Assembly: GCA_009711295.1 (NCBI GenBank) | Contig: WLST01000003.1 | Span: 1 to 58,412 of the forward strand | Direction: 5' to 3' | Length of the DNA stretch: 58,412 bases | Origin: Actinomycetota bacterium | GTDB taxonomy: Bacteria; Actinomycetota; Acidimicrobiia; Acidimicrobiales; Ilumatobacteraceae | Part shown: in pieces, positions 8,465-16,819 of the stretch | Layout: the number at the start of each line of letters is the position of its first letter | How positions within the stretch are numbered: position 1 is the first letter of the stretch | Notes under the pieces: model-generated | Told to the model about the DNA's origin: nothing | What the model saw: only the letters and a program-made list of their open reading frames with translations | The model's database searches: none | Made by a program: the position numbers and the translations under genes

Positions 8465-10879
8465 TCAGGTATTCACAATGATGAGTACGAGTCCGGCCAC
8501 TGCTGCAGCAGCAAATAACAAGGCCCCGTACTGACTTACTTTTCCGGACTGCACCGGACGTAATGCATTTCCAGTTCCACGCGCAACTGCGCCAGAACCA
8601 TTTACTGCTCCGTCGACCACACGTTGGTCGACATTGCGATAAACCCAACCTGCAACGCGACGCGTTACAAGACCAGCACCGTTGACGATGCCGTCGAGAA
8701 TGTTTTGGTTCACCCAGTAAGCAGCTTTTGCTATGGGGTGTGCAATACCGTGCACAATGACCTTTTCATAGAGATGGTCGAGGTAGTACTTGTTCACCAA
8801 GAAGCCATACCCCAATGCAAGCAACTTGTTGCGGCTCGTGAGCCCCACAAAGAAACCAGACTTTTTGGTGTACATCTGCACGCTAATGAGCCAGCTCAAA
8901 AGCATTCCTACGAGGACAATGATGACCGACATCGCAGCCTTCGACCATTTGAACGGTGCGTGATGAAGTTGTGGCGCGTAGCACGTTCCTATTTCAGGAG
9001 TGCTTGTGCCACATACTGATTCAGCATGTGCGCCATGTTCGCCTTCAGCAGCGTGAGGCGCTTCACCAACAGGTGCCTCTTCACCAGCAGCAGTTTCTGC
9101 CGGAGCAGCGCTCATCATCAGTTCCGGGGCGACGGTGTCTTCGGTGCGTACGCCACGGGTTTCACCTACCGACGCATGCGCCATATCTTCCACCACAACC
9201 GAACGTGGTTCTACCCACTTGGTCATGCGCTCCCAACTTTCACCAAATGGTGTTGCATTGAAAAGCCCAGCGCCCAAGGCAAGGGTTGCAAGAATCATGA
9301 GCGGAACGGTGATGAGAAGATTACTTTCGTGCGGGCCGTGGCTTGCGTGTGCATCATGTGAGTCATGAGCATCGTGCGTGTCGTGAGCTGCATGAGCATC
9401 GCCATGGTCATCGTGTGATTCCCCAGCTGAAGCACCACGAGGTTCGCCAAAGAAGGTGAGGTACGTTGCGCGCGTCATGTACGCAGCAGTCATGAAGGCA
9501 CCAATGAGACCAACGACCATGAAGACCGTGTAGCCGTTGTGCCCGACGTTGTCGATGATTTCATCTTTGGAAAAGAACCCAGCAAAAGGGAACACGCCAC
9601 ATAGCGCCAAGGTAGAGATGATCCATGTTGTGAACGTAATAGGCATGAACTTACGTAGCCCACCCATATCTTTTTTCATTTCAAAGGAGTGATGCGATGC
9701 GCTATGGCTGATGGAGCCTGCGGCCAAGAAGAGGCATGCTTTGAAAAATGCGTGGGTGAAAATATGGAACACGGCTGGCATCCATGCACCTGCGCCAAGG
9801 CCCATCATCATGTATCCAAGTTGGCTGACTGTTGAATACGCCAAAACTTTTTTAATATCGGTTTGCACAAAAGCCAACGCGGCCGCGATCACGATGGTGA
9901 TTCCACCAATCAACGTGATGAGATTCACTCCACTACCAAAAATATTCATTCCCTCAAAGAACACTGGGTAGAGCCTGGCAACAAGAAATACGCCAGCAAC
10001 CACCATGGTGGAAGAGTGCAAAAGTGAGCTGACAGGTGTTGGCCCGGCCATTGCATCGGGCAGCCACGTGTGTAATGGGAACTGACCACTCTTGCCAATA
10101 CATGCAATAAAGAGCGCAACTGCTCCAACGGTGATTGCTGCGTGGCCGGGGTTGCCCGTTAAGGCCCATGCCGATAACCCGCGAATGCTGAACCCAGAAA
10201 CCCCTAAGTGTTCTTGTGTCCACGAGTTAGCGCTGAAGAATAAAACGCTGGTTCCGACCAAGAGACCAATGTCTCCGGTGCGTGTGGTGAAAAAGGCTTT
10301 GAGCGCTGCTCGACTGTTTGCGCCCTCTTCCCACCAGTGTCCGATCAACATGAACGAGCAGAGACCCATGATTTCCCAACCCAAAATGAGTTGAATCATG
10401 TTTTCTGCAACCACCATGTTCAACATTCCTGCCGAGAACAAAGTAAGAGAAGCGAAGAAGTGGGTGTACCTGCGGTCACCGCGTAAATACTCAAGTGAGT
10501 AGATCTGCACCAAAGAAGAGATGAAAGCAACCACAACCAAGATGGTGAGCGAGAGACCATCGATGTGTTGACCAATGCCAAATTCGAATCCGCCGCTGTT
10601 CCACCAGGTCCATGAACGGATGACTGGGTCGATGAATTGCTCTTCTGTAGCGCCATTTACTCGAGTGATCCATTGCAATGCCGCTCCAACCGAAAAAACG
10701 AGTGAAGCGACCATGGAGAGCACACCGAGCTCACTGCCTTTCATCGGCAATTTTTTGCCAAAGAAAATGATGAGCGCAAAAGCGACTGCCGGGATAATAG
10801 GAATGAGGAAGGCGTGTTCTAAGAACCACCCCGACGACAAGGCTTCATGAGCCACAGTTGATGCCTCTGCAAACATCAT
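8465..10879 (-). CDS. nuoL: Complex I subunit NuoL (copy 1), enlarged with His-rich and acidic inserts
   Basis: The product is 804 residues, against 636 for the second NuoL here. It is the distal antiporter-like pump subunit with the long lateral helix. Seen are GWEIMGLCSFMLIGHWW (channel Glu), GKSGQFPLHTWLPDAMAGPT (Lys), TDIKKVLAYSTVSQLGYM, and HAFFKACLFLAAGS. Extra length comes from a His/Asp repeat around residues 486-518 (repeating H-D-A/T/S units, about ten His) and an Ala/Glu-rich insert around 555-640 carrying a Cys pair (CGTSTPEIGTC), likely on the opposite membrane face. The C-terminal segment resumes with KLLALGYGFLVNKYYLD. The start overlaps nuoK in TAATG. Confidence 0.95.
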   Translation of the reverse strand: MMFAEASTVAHEALSSGWFLEHAFLIPIIPAVAFALIIFFGKKLPMKGSELGVLSMVASLVFSVGAALQWITRVNGATEEQFIDPVIRSWTWWNSGGFEFGIGQHIDGLSLTILVVVAFISSLVQIYSLEYLRGDRRYTHFFASLTLFSAGMLNMVVAENMIQLILGWEIMGLCSFMLIGHWWEEGANSRAALKAFFTTRTGDIGLLVGTSVLFFSANSWTQEHLGVSGFSIRGLSAWALTGNPGHAAITVGAVALFIACIGKSGQFPLHTWLPDAMAGPTPVSSLLHSSTMVVAGVFLVARLYPVFFEGMNIFGSGVNLITLIGGITIVIAAALAFVQTDIKKVLAYSTVSQLGYMMMGLGAGAWMPAVFHIFTHAFFKACLFLAAGSISHSASHHSFEMKKDMGGLRKFMPITFTTWIISTLALCGVFPFAGFFSKDEIIDNVGHNGYTVFMVVGLIGAFMTAAYMTRATYLTFFGEPRGASAGESHDDHGDAHAAHDTHDAHDSHDAHASHGPHESNLLITVPLMILATLALGAGLFNATPFGESWERMTKWVEPRSVVVEDMAHASVGETRGVRTEDTVAPELMMSAAPAETAAGEEAPVGEAPHAAEGEHGAHAESVCGTSTPEIGTCYAPQLHHAPFKWSKAAMSVIIVLVGMLLSWLISVQMYTKKSGFFVGLTSRNKLLALGYGFLVNKYYLDHLYEKVIVHGIAHPIAKAAYWVNQNILDGIVNGAGLVTRRVAGWVYRNVDQRVVDGAVNGSGAVARGTGNALRPVQSGKVSQYGALLFAAAAVAGLVLIIVNT

Positions 10880-11178
10880 TAACCCTTCATTTCCGAAAGT
10901 TCATCGAGCGCAATAGATTTCCGATTGCGATACACGAGAAGGACGAGTGCTAAACCCACTCCTACTTCAGCTGCCGCAACAGCAATGATGTACAACGCGA
11001 ACACGTGGCCATCGATGCTGCCGTTGCGTAAAGCAAAGGCAAGGAAGTTGATATTGACTGAGTTCAAAATGAGTTCGATGGACATTAAGACCATGACTGC
11101 ATTACGACGGGCAATGACCCCGTATACACCAATGCAAAAAAGCACTGCCGCAAGGATGAGGAACTGATTCACCAACAT
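10879..11178 (-). CDS. nuoK: Complex I subunit NuoK (copy 1)
   Basis: The product is 99 residues, three transmembrane helices, ND4L homologue in the membrane arm. Conserved stretches are ILAAVLFCIGVYGVIARRN, MVLMSIELILNSVNINFLAF with the essential membrane glutamate, and YIIAVAAAEVGVGLALVLLVYR with the second glutamate. It sits between nuoJ (3-base gap) and nuoL (1-base overlap). Confidence 0.96.
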   Translation of the reverse strand: MLVNQFLILAAVLFCIGVYGVIARRNAVMVLMSIELILNSVNINFLAFALRNGSIDGHVFALYIIAVAAAEVGVGLALVLLVYRNRKSIALDELSEMKG

Positions 11179-11181
11179 GTG

Positions 11182-11676
11182 TTAGTCCTTCCTTGCCAAA
11201 ACGATTGCACCAATGACTGCCGCAAGTAATACAAACGACAATGCCCAAAATGGCAGCAAGTACGGCCCGAAAATTTGATCTGAAATTTCTTGAGTGCTCA
11301 CTAGCTCGGTATTAGTCGGGAGTTTTTCATTACCGAAACTCGAGGTGAGCGCCATGATCATGACACCAAGGAGAAGTAGCGAAGCTGGTATGCCGAGATA
11401 CCAAGTGGTGTTATTGAGTTTCTTTTCCTTGCCTAATTGAGCTCGAGTCAACATGGTGCCGAATAGGAAGAGCACCATTACTGCACCGATGTAAACAAGA
11501 ACTTGAGTAACTGCAACAAATTCTGCGGTGAGCAAAACGTATTGCGCCGCAGCACCTGCGAGCACAAGCACCAGCCACAGGGCGGCGTGCACCACGTTGT
11601 TGACGGTGACCACGCGTAGTGCGCCAACCACCATGATGGCTGCAATAATTCCGAAGGCGATATTTTGAGCAACCAC
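11182..11676 (-). CDS. nuoJ: Complex I subunit NuoJ (copy 1)
   Basis: The product is about 164 residues, five predicted transmembrane helices, ND6 homologue. Typical features are VVNNVVHAALWLVLVLAGAA, YVLLTAEFVAVTQVLVYIGA and VMVLFLFGTML, which includes the flexible helix-3 region of the family. The frame is open back into nuoI (11745), but the GTG at 11676 lies just past the nuoI stop at 11679 and begins right at the family start (VVAQNIAFGI), so it is chosen. Confidence 0.93.
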   Translation of the reverse strand: MVAQNIAFGIIAAIMVVGALRVVTVNNVVHAALWLVLVLAGAAAQYVLLTAEFVAVTQVLVYIGAVMVLFLFGTMLTRAQLGKEKKLNNTTWYLGIPASLLLLGVMIMALTSSFGNEKLPTNTELVSTQEISDQIFGPYLLPFWALSFVLLAAVIGAIVLARKD

Positions 11677-11678
11677 TG

Positions 11679-12170
11679 TTACTTTTTGCCTTTCTTGTCG
11701 GCGCCAACTTCTAGCTCTGGTGCGGCAGGAACGGTTTCCATCCACTCACTCAGTTTTGCTTTGTCGTGTAAAAGGTCGGCGATACGTGGCTCGGAGTATT
11801 CGTACTCAGGGCTCCAGAAAAGTGCATCGAATGGGCACACTTCAACACATATTCCGCAATACATGCACAGTGCGTAGTCGATATCGAAACGATCGAGTTT
11901 GTTGACCGCACGAGGCTTGCCGCCAGCGCGACGTGGTGGGGCAAGTTCTTTGTGTCCTTCAATGTAAATGCACCAATCGGGACATGAGCGCACGCACAAC
12001 ATGCATGATGTGCAGTTGCCTTCATGAAGTGCAATGACTCCGCGAGCGCGCACCGGCGGTGCCTCTTTTGCATGCGGATATTGAACGGTGTTGGCACCCT
12101 TGGTAATGGTTTCCACCATGGTGCCAAAGGTGACTCCGAGGCCCTTAAACAATCCGGGTACTTTTGGCAT
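11679..12170 (-). CDS. nuoI: Complex I subunit NuoI (copy 1), 2x[4Fe-4S]
   Basis: The product is 163 residues and carries the N6a/N6b iron-sulfur clusters that pass electrons to NuoB. Two complete ferredoxin motifs are visible: [15 protein letters not shown] and [15 protein letters not shown]. The N-terminal amphipathic part is [13 protein letters not shown]. The ATG at 12170 overlaps the nuoH stop (TAATG); the longer open frame to 12239 runs inside nuoH and is rejected. As this operon has no nuoEFG, NuoI would be the electron entry point of the complex, as in ferredoxin- or F420-linked relatives, unless the NuoEFG module of the other cluster also docks here. Confidence 0.95.
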   Translation of the reverse strand: MPKVPGLFKGLGVTFGTMVETITKGANTVQYPHAKEAPPVRARGVIALHEGNCTSCMLCVRSCPDWCIYIEGHKELAPPRRAGGKPRAVNKLDRFDIDYALCMYCGICVEVCPFDALFWSPEYEYSEPRIADLLHDKAKLSEWMETVPAAPELEVGADKKGKK

Positions 12171-13222
12171 TAGAACGCAACCTTCAAAACTGACGTCGCC
12201 ATGATGTTGACGAGCGAGACAGGAATAAGAACCTTCCACGCAAAACGCTGCAATTGATCTTCGCGGAATCGTGGGTAGCTAAAACGCACCCACATGATGA
12301 TGAAAACCAAGCCGAGCATCTTCGTGAGCATGATGAGTGGTCCGCCGATATTCATCCAATTGTCGACGTCGTTGATTCCGGCCCAGCCGAACCAAGAGAA
12401 CGGGACTCCCCAACCGCCAAGGAAAAGTACCGACGCAATGAAAGCGAATACACCAGCTGTTGCGAATTCACCAATGAAGAACATCAGGAATCGGAAACCC
12501 GAGTATTCAGTCATGTAACCCGACACCAATTCCGATTCTGCAATTGGCATGTCGAAAGGAGTCTGTGTTAACTCTGCTTGCACAGCAATCATGAAAATAA
12601 TGAAACCAACGAATTGTGTGAGCAGATACGGATTGCCTAAGCCATCCCAACCAAAAATGCTTCCAGCATTTTGTGCAACAACAATGTTTTGCAAATTCAT
12701 TGAGCCTGCCTGAATGACAACACCAACAACAGCAAGGATCATTGGAAGCTCATATGCAATGAGCTGGCCAGCTGCACGCAAGCCACCCAGCAATGAATAC
12801 TTGTTGGCACTTGACCAACCAGCCATCAAAATACCAAGTACTGAAACTGACGACACCGCAAGCGCATAAAACACGCCGGCTTCGAAGTTGGTAAACCACG
12901 CATCGGGTCCGAACGGCACTACAGCAACAAGCAAAAACGTGCTCGACAAAACGATGAGCGGAGCAATTTTGAATACAAAACTGTCAGCACGTTCTGGCAG
13001 TAGATCTTCCTTTTGTAACCATTTACCTACTTCAGCAAAGAGTTGCATTGAGCCGTATGGCCCTGCTTCCATCGGCCCAAGCCGGCTTTGCATGAATGAC
13101 ATCATTTTGAACAAGAACAAATACACGATGGTTCCTGCAGGCAAGAGCACAGCTACTGCGCCGCCGAGTAAGCGCAAAAGTGTTTGCCCCCAATAAGGAA
13201 TGCTGGATAGTAAGGCGTACAT
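12170..13222 (-). CDS. nuoH: Complex I subunit NuoH (copy 1)
   Basis: The product is 350 residues, eight or so transmembrane helices, ND1 homologue forming the quinone cavity with NuoB and NuoD. Recognisable parts are [57 protein letters not shown] with the following YELPM, and [20 protein letters not shown] containing the acidic E-channel residues. The sequence is clearly diverged from the second NuoH (for example [10 protein letters not shown] against [10 protein letters not shown]). The start ATG overlaps the nuoD stop (ATGA-type overlap). Confidence 0.95.
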   Translation of the reverse strand: MYALLSSIPYWGQTLLRLLGGAVAVLLPAGTIVYLFLFKMMSFMQSRLGPMEAGPYGSMQLFAEVGKWLQKEDLLPERADSFVFKIAPLIVLSSTFLLVAVVPFGPDAWFTNFEAGVFYALAVSSVSVLGILMAGWSSANKYSLLGGLRAAGQLIAYELPMILAVVGVVIQAGSMNLQNIVVAQNAGSIFGWDGLGNPYLLTQFVGFIIFMIAVQAELTQTPFDMPIAESELVSGYMTEYSGFRFLMFFIGEFATAGVFAFIASVLFLGGWGVPFSWFGWAGINDVDNWMNIGGPLIMLTKMLGLVFIIMWVRFSYPRFREDQLQRFAWKVLIPVSLVNIMATSVLKVAF

Positions 13223-14394
13223 CAGCGATCAATGTCTCCGAGGATGAAGTACAACGAAGCGAGAATGGTGATGATGTCGGGGACGTAAACACCTTTCAAC
13301 AGCCACGGCACAATAGAAATGTTGTTGAAACTTGCAGAACGAATTTTGACACGGAATGGTCCGAGGTCACCTTTCGATACAACGTAGTAACCCATTTCAC
13401 CGAGCGGGTTTTCGGTTGATACCCAAGCTTCGCCTTCGGGAACCTTGATAATGCGAGGCACTTTGGTCATGACAGGGCCACTGGGCAACGTGTCTAAGAG
13501 TCGTTCAACAATCAACGTAGATTCGCGTGTTTCTTGAAGACGTACCCAGCAACGTGCGTACGAGTCGCCGTCGTTGTGGGTCCACACTTTCCAATCGACC
13601 TTGTCCCATGCCATTGGTAGTGACTGATCGCGGCGGAGGTCCCAGTCGACACCACTAGCGCGCAAGTTTGCACCAGACATGCCGTACTGCAATGCAACAT
13701 CGCGAGGGATGACACCAATACCACGAGTACGTGATTCAAAAATTTCATTACCGAAAAGCAAGTTCTCAATTTCATCGCAGAACTTACGCATCTTTTTCAT
13801 CACCGCACGCGTTTCGTCGATCCAACCTGCAGGCAGGTCGTCTTTGAGTCCACCGATACGGTCGAAGTTGGGGTGGAATCGTCCGCCGGTTGCACCTTCA
13901 ATGAGGTTCAACACATATTCGCGGTCGCGGAATGCAAAAAAGACAGGCGTAATTGCACCGAGCTGTACTCCGAGGTCTCCGAGGAAGAGCGAGACGTTGG
14001 CAATGCGGGAAAGCTCAAACAAAATAGTGCGAATCCACTGCGCACGAGGAGGTGCTTCAATTTCCATCAACTGTTCTGCTGCCAAAATAAACGGCACTTC
14101 GTTCGCAAAACTGCCCAGCCAGTCGATGCGGTTGACGAGAGCGGTCACTTGCGGGAAGGTACGCACTTCGGTCAATTTTTCATACCCACGGTGCATGTAC
14201 CCACACGATGGTTCTGCCCACAACACTTGTTCGCCGTCGAGACGAGCAATGATGCGTAAAGTTCCGTGTGTTGCAGGATGTTGTGGCCCAATATTAAGGG
14301 TCATCCCCTCGGTTTCGAGTTCCACGTTGACGCGCGCATCTGCTGCTTGCGATGCAATGTAAGCCAACTGTTGACGATCACCAATCATTGTCAT
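13222..14394 (-). CDS. nuoD: Complex I subunit NuoD (copy 1), unusual quinone-site residues
   Basis: The product is 390 residues, the 49-kDa homologue of the peripheral arm, forming the quinone site. The quinone loop GPQHPATHG is at residues 36-44. Residues 68-70 are His-Arg-Gly; Arg69 aligns with the human NDUFS2 arginine (mature Arg85) methylated by NDUFAF7. At residue 92 ([11 protein letters not shown]) a Trp stands where the quinone-headgroup Tyr is found in most complexes (Y108 bovine, Y87 Thermus). The C-terminus is GDIDR, close to the usual GEVDR. It overlaps nuoC by 4 bases and nuoH by 1. Confidence 0.95.
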   Translation of the reverse strand: MTMIGDRQQLAYIASQAADARVNVELETEGMTLNIGPQHPATHGTLRIIARLDGEQVLWAEPSCGYMHRGYEKLTEVRTFPQVTALVNRIDWLGSFANEVPFILAAEQLMEIEAPPRAQWIRTILFELSRIANVSLFLGDLGVQLGAITPVFFAFRDREYVLNLIEGATGGRFHPNFDRIGGLKDDLPAGWIDETRAVMKKMRKFCDEIENLLFGNEIFESRTRGIGVIPRDVALQYGMSGANLRASGVDWDLRRDQSLPMAWDKVDWKVWTHNDGDSYARCWVRLQETRESTLIVERLLDTLPSGPVMTKVPRIIKVPEGEAWVSTENPLGEMGYYVVSKGDLGPFRVKIRSASFNNISIVPWLLKGVYVPDIITILASLYFILGDIDR

Positions 14395-15008
14395 TGCGCT
14401 GATCCTTCTGCTTCATCTTCGTCGCCGCCACCAGGAAGTGGTTCTACATCAACAATTCCAGGCCACGGCTTCACCATGCGCGACAAGAGCGGGAAGTCTT
14501 TACGCAACGGATGCCCCTCGAAGTCGGTGGGGAGATACATATTGCGCAAATCGGGGTGGCCCGCAAATGAAATACCAAACATCTCATGCGTTTCTCTTTC
14601 GTGCCAGTTCGCACCAGTAAACACATTGACCCATGAAGGAACGACCGGCGTTGCGTCTGGAACGTCGGTCTTCAAGGTGATACCAACATGTGTACGGTGA
14701 TTCACCAAGCGAGCAAACACTTGCATCCGTGTTTCACCACCAGCAAGACCTTGTTTAATTTCTGTGCTGCGTTCTTCGCGTTCTGCTGTGGGATCTTCTT
14801 CACCTTTTCCAAAAGGAGAAGGCATCCAATCGATTGCCGAGAGAAAACAGAAGTAGTCGAAGCCCAAACTTGCTTTGAGTGTTGCCGCACTTGACGCCCA
14901 TGCATCGGTAGCAACACGCACACAAAGATCGTTGCCAACATTGATGTGTGACTGTACGAGTGCATCACCCAAACAAGCAGTTACATCGCTGAGTAATTGT
15001 TCACGCAT
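14391..15008 (-). CDS. nuoC: Complex I subunit NuoC (copy 1)
   Basis: The product is about 205 residues, the 30-kDa homologue, supporting NuoD in the peripheral arm. The signature is [20 protein letters not shown] followed by [11 protein letters not shown] charged linker ([17 protein letters not shown]) interrupts the N-terminal domain after the ICFLSAID-type strand region ([10 protein letters not shown]). The frame is open to 15095, which would overlap nuoB by 53 bases; ATG 15008 gives the usual family start ([13 protein letters not shown]) without overlap and is preferred, though no clear SD supports it. GTG 15068 is also possible. The tail is acidic ([10 protein letters not shown]). Confidence 0.9.
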   Translation of the reverse strand: MREQLLSDVTACLGDALVQSHINVGNDLCVRVATDAWASSAATLKASLGFDYFCFLSAIDWMPSPFGKGEEDPTAEREERSTEIKQGLAGGETRMQVFARLVNHRTHVGITLKTDVPDATPVVPSWVNVFTGANWHERETHEMFGISFAGHPDLRNMYLPTDFEGHPLRKDFPLLSRMVKPWPGIVDVEPLPGGGDEDEAEGSAQ

Positions 15009-15042
15009 CGCATCTTGACGCGGTGTTGCTTCAGCAGTGGAG

Positions 15043-15600
15043 TCAGCGGGAGACGACAACGGGTTCACCTTTCCGCTCGGCAATGGCAGCGGCATCGCGA
15101 TTCATCGCTACATAACCTTCGCCACGCCAACGTGCAGCCATATCTTCATTTTTAATGCGCTGTTGCAACAACACAATTCCTTCAAGAAGTGCTTCCGGAC
15201 GTGGTGGGCAACCAGGCACATAAACATCGACCGGAATAATTTGGTCAACACCTTTGGTCACTGAGTAGCTATCCCAATATGGACCGCCGCAGTTAGCGCA
15301 ACTTCCCATGGAGATCACATATTTTGGCTCTGGCATTTGCTCGTACAAACGCTTTACTGCTGGAGCCATTTTGTCGGTGACAGTTCCTGAGATCACGACA
15401 AGGTCTGCTTGTCTTGGGCTTGCAGGAAGGGGAATCACGCCAAGGCGCATCACGTCGTAACGCGGCGAGCCAAATGCAGCACCCATTTCAATGGCGCAAC
15501 ATGCAAGGCCCCACTGGTACACCCACAAGCTGTATGAGCGTCCCATATTGAAAAGGGAGGTAAGAGGCTTGGGCAGTCGACCACGTTCTACGAGTCCCAT
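15043..15600 (-). CDS. nuoB: Complex I subunit NuoB (copy 1), [4Fe-4S] N2
   Basis: The product is 185 residues and holds terminal cluster N2, which reduces quinone. Cluster ligands are visible in GLACCAIEM (adjacent Cys pair), [10 protein letters not shown] and [14 protein letters not shown] 15600 ([10 protein letters not shown]) has GAAGGG about 10 bases upstream; the open frame to 15645 adds a basic stretch without family similarity and is rejected. A 63-base gap separates it from nuoA. Confidence 0.95.
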   Translation of the reverse strand: MGLVERGRLPKPLTSLFNMGRSYSLWVYQWGLACCAIEMGAAFGSPRYDVMRLGVIPLPASPRQADLVVISGTVTDKMAPAVKRLYEQMPEPKYVISMGSCANCGGPYWDSYSVTKGVDQIIPVDVYVPGCPPRPEALLEGIVLLQQRIKNEDMAARWRGEGYVAMNRDAAAIAERKGEPVVVSR

Positions 15601-15663
15601 ATTGTTAACCCTTCGCCTTTTTCGCTCTGCAGATGCGCAATTCAAGTGTCATACATCGTGTTA

Positions 15664-16029
15664 TTACACCCACCGCAACACTCCCTTACGCCATGCATAA
15701 ACAAGACCCAACAACAAAACGGCGATAAAGACACCCATTTCAATGAGTCCAAATGATCCGTAGCGCTCCAATTGCGTTGCCCATGGGAATAAGAACACTG
15801 CTTCGACGTCGAATACAACGAACAAAAGTGCGAAAACGTAATAACGAATTTGGCTCTGTGACCAGCCTTCGCCAACTGGGTCTACACCACTTTCATAGGG
15901 CAACAATTTTTCACGCGTGGGGTGGTTCGGTCGCAAGAGCGAAGAGACCCACAGCAAGAGCCCGGCCAACGCAAAAGCAAGGAGCCCAAACCAAAACACG
16001 GTGAGATATGAACGCAAGAAGGGGGACAT
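15664..16029 (-). CDS. nuoA: Complex I subunit NuoA (copy 1)
   Basis: The product is 121 residues, three transmembrane helices, ND3 homologue. The loop between helix 1 and 2 contains the family motif KLLPYESGVDPVGEGWSQSQ, followed by RYYVFALLFVVFDVEAVFLF with the conserved DVE acids and PWA. The start is ATG 16029 (MSPFLRSYLTVF); the open frame extends to 16086 in a non-conserved sequence. It is the first gene of the 11-subunit nuo operon. The 72 bases to the amidotransferase gene must hold the promoter if the operon has its own; no strong consensus hexamers stand out. Confidence 0.94.
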   Translation of the reverse strand: MSPFLRSYLTVFWFGLLAFALAGLLLWVSSLLRPNHPTREKLLPYESGVDPVGEGWSQSQIRYYVFALLFVVFDVEAVFLFPWATQLERYGSFGLIEMGVFIAVLLLGLVYAWRKGVLRWV

Positions 16030-16101
16030 CGCATACGAAACTACTACTTGACACGCATTTGAAAGGAAACCATCGCCCGTTCCCACGAAAATTTCAGGCT
16101 G

Positions 16102-16800
16102 CTACTTGTGCATTTGCGCAACAAAATATGCCAAGAGCACCTCGCACTGGCTGGCGTAGGTGTCGGCCCGGCGCGCTGTTTCTTCCAGTAACAACTCGGG
16201 GTCGACGCCTGCTTCCCGGAGCTCCACCGGCCCTGCCTCGGTACCCACCCGTGACCACCTCGCCACCACCGCAGGGGTGACTTCGGGGTGAAACTGGACA
16301 CCAAAACTACGACCACATTGGAATGCCTGGACTCCGGCAGTGCTTTTCGCCCAGATCTGGGCGTCATGTGGGGGGATCAACATGTCGTAGTGCCACTGAA
16401 ACCACTCTTTTTGGGCAAAATCTGCCGTTTTTTGAGTGAATTGAGGCTCCCAATCCACCAAAAACCAGCCAATTTCGGTGTGATGAGCCCGTTTGACCTC
16501 GCCACCTAAGGCAAAAGCCAATATTTGGGCCCCAAAACAGACCCCAAAGAGGGGGATCCCTGCTTGGTGAGCACTTTTCAGGAGTTCACTTTCCCGATGC
16601 ACATGGTGTGCAACATCGGCCCAGTAGACCGACCAATCGGATCCTAACGACACCACCAATTGCACATCACTGGCCACGGGTGGCCACTGTTCTGATTCTT
16701 CGCGAGTGAGATAAGTAAAGGTGTACCCCAGTTTTTGGAAATAGGCGACGACGTGTCCGCCATCGTTGTCGCCCTTATTCGCAATGAGGATTGCACGCAT
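16102..16800 (-). CDS. Class I glutamine amidotransferase
   Basis: The product is 232 residues. It has a GATase1 fold that releases ammonia from glutamine or hydrolyses gamma-glutamyl bonds. The nucleophile motif is PLFGVCFGAQILAFALGG and the His-Glu pair is in FGVQFHPEV. It resembles the stand-alone GMP-synthase-like amidotransferases; no synthetase partner is adjacent, so the acceptor is unknown. The start ATG 16800 (MRAILIANKGDND) is supported by TACCGT (16812-16807) 6 bases upstream with TTGCTG 17 bases further, a leaderless promoter. The longer frame to 16851 enters ilvA and is rejected. It lies upstream of the nuo operon in the same direction. Confidence 0.85.
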   Translation of the reverse strand: MRAILIANKGDNDGGHVVAYFQKLGYTFTYLTREESEQWPPVASDVQLVVSLGSDWSVYWADVAHHVHRESELLKSAHQAGIPLFGVCFGAQILAFALGGEVKRAHHTEIGWFLVDWEPQFTQKTADFAQKEWFQWHYDMLIPPHDAQIWAKSTAGVQAFQCGRSFGVQFHPEVTPAVVARWSRVGTEAGPVELREAGVDPELLLEETARRADTYASQCEVLLAYFVAQMHK

Positions 16801-16805
16801 AGGGC

Positions 16806-16812
16806 TACGGTA
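16806..16812. promoter_or_regulatory. Shared symmetric -10 element, amidotransferase / ilvA
   Basis: TACGGTA reads as TACCGT on the minus strand (6 bases before ATG 16800, with TTGCTG 17 bp upstream as -35) and as TACGGT on the plus strand (8 bases before ATG 16820). The plus-strand -35 is weak. Both genes would be expressed from one 7-bp element. Confidence 0.5.
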
Positions 16813-16819
16813 GATGCAG

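Noticed and set aside
8465-10879. A fusion or duplication of antiporter subunits (2M-type complex I) because NuoL copy 1 is 804 residues
   Set aside because: Only one set of channel Glu/Lys motifs is present; the extra length is hydrophilic (His-rich and Ala/Glu-rich inserts), not a second antiporter domain.
16107-16122. Palindrome TTGTGCATTTGCGCAA upstream of nuoA as a Rex site
   Set aside because: The arms lack the TGTGA/TCACA core, the length is 16 instead of 18, and it is in the coding end of the amidotransferase gene.
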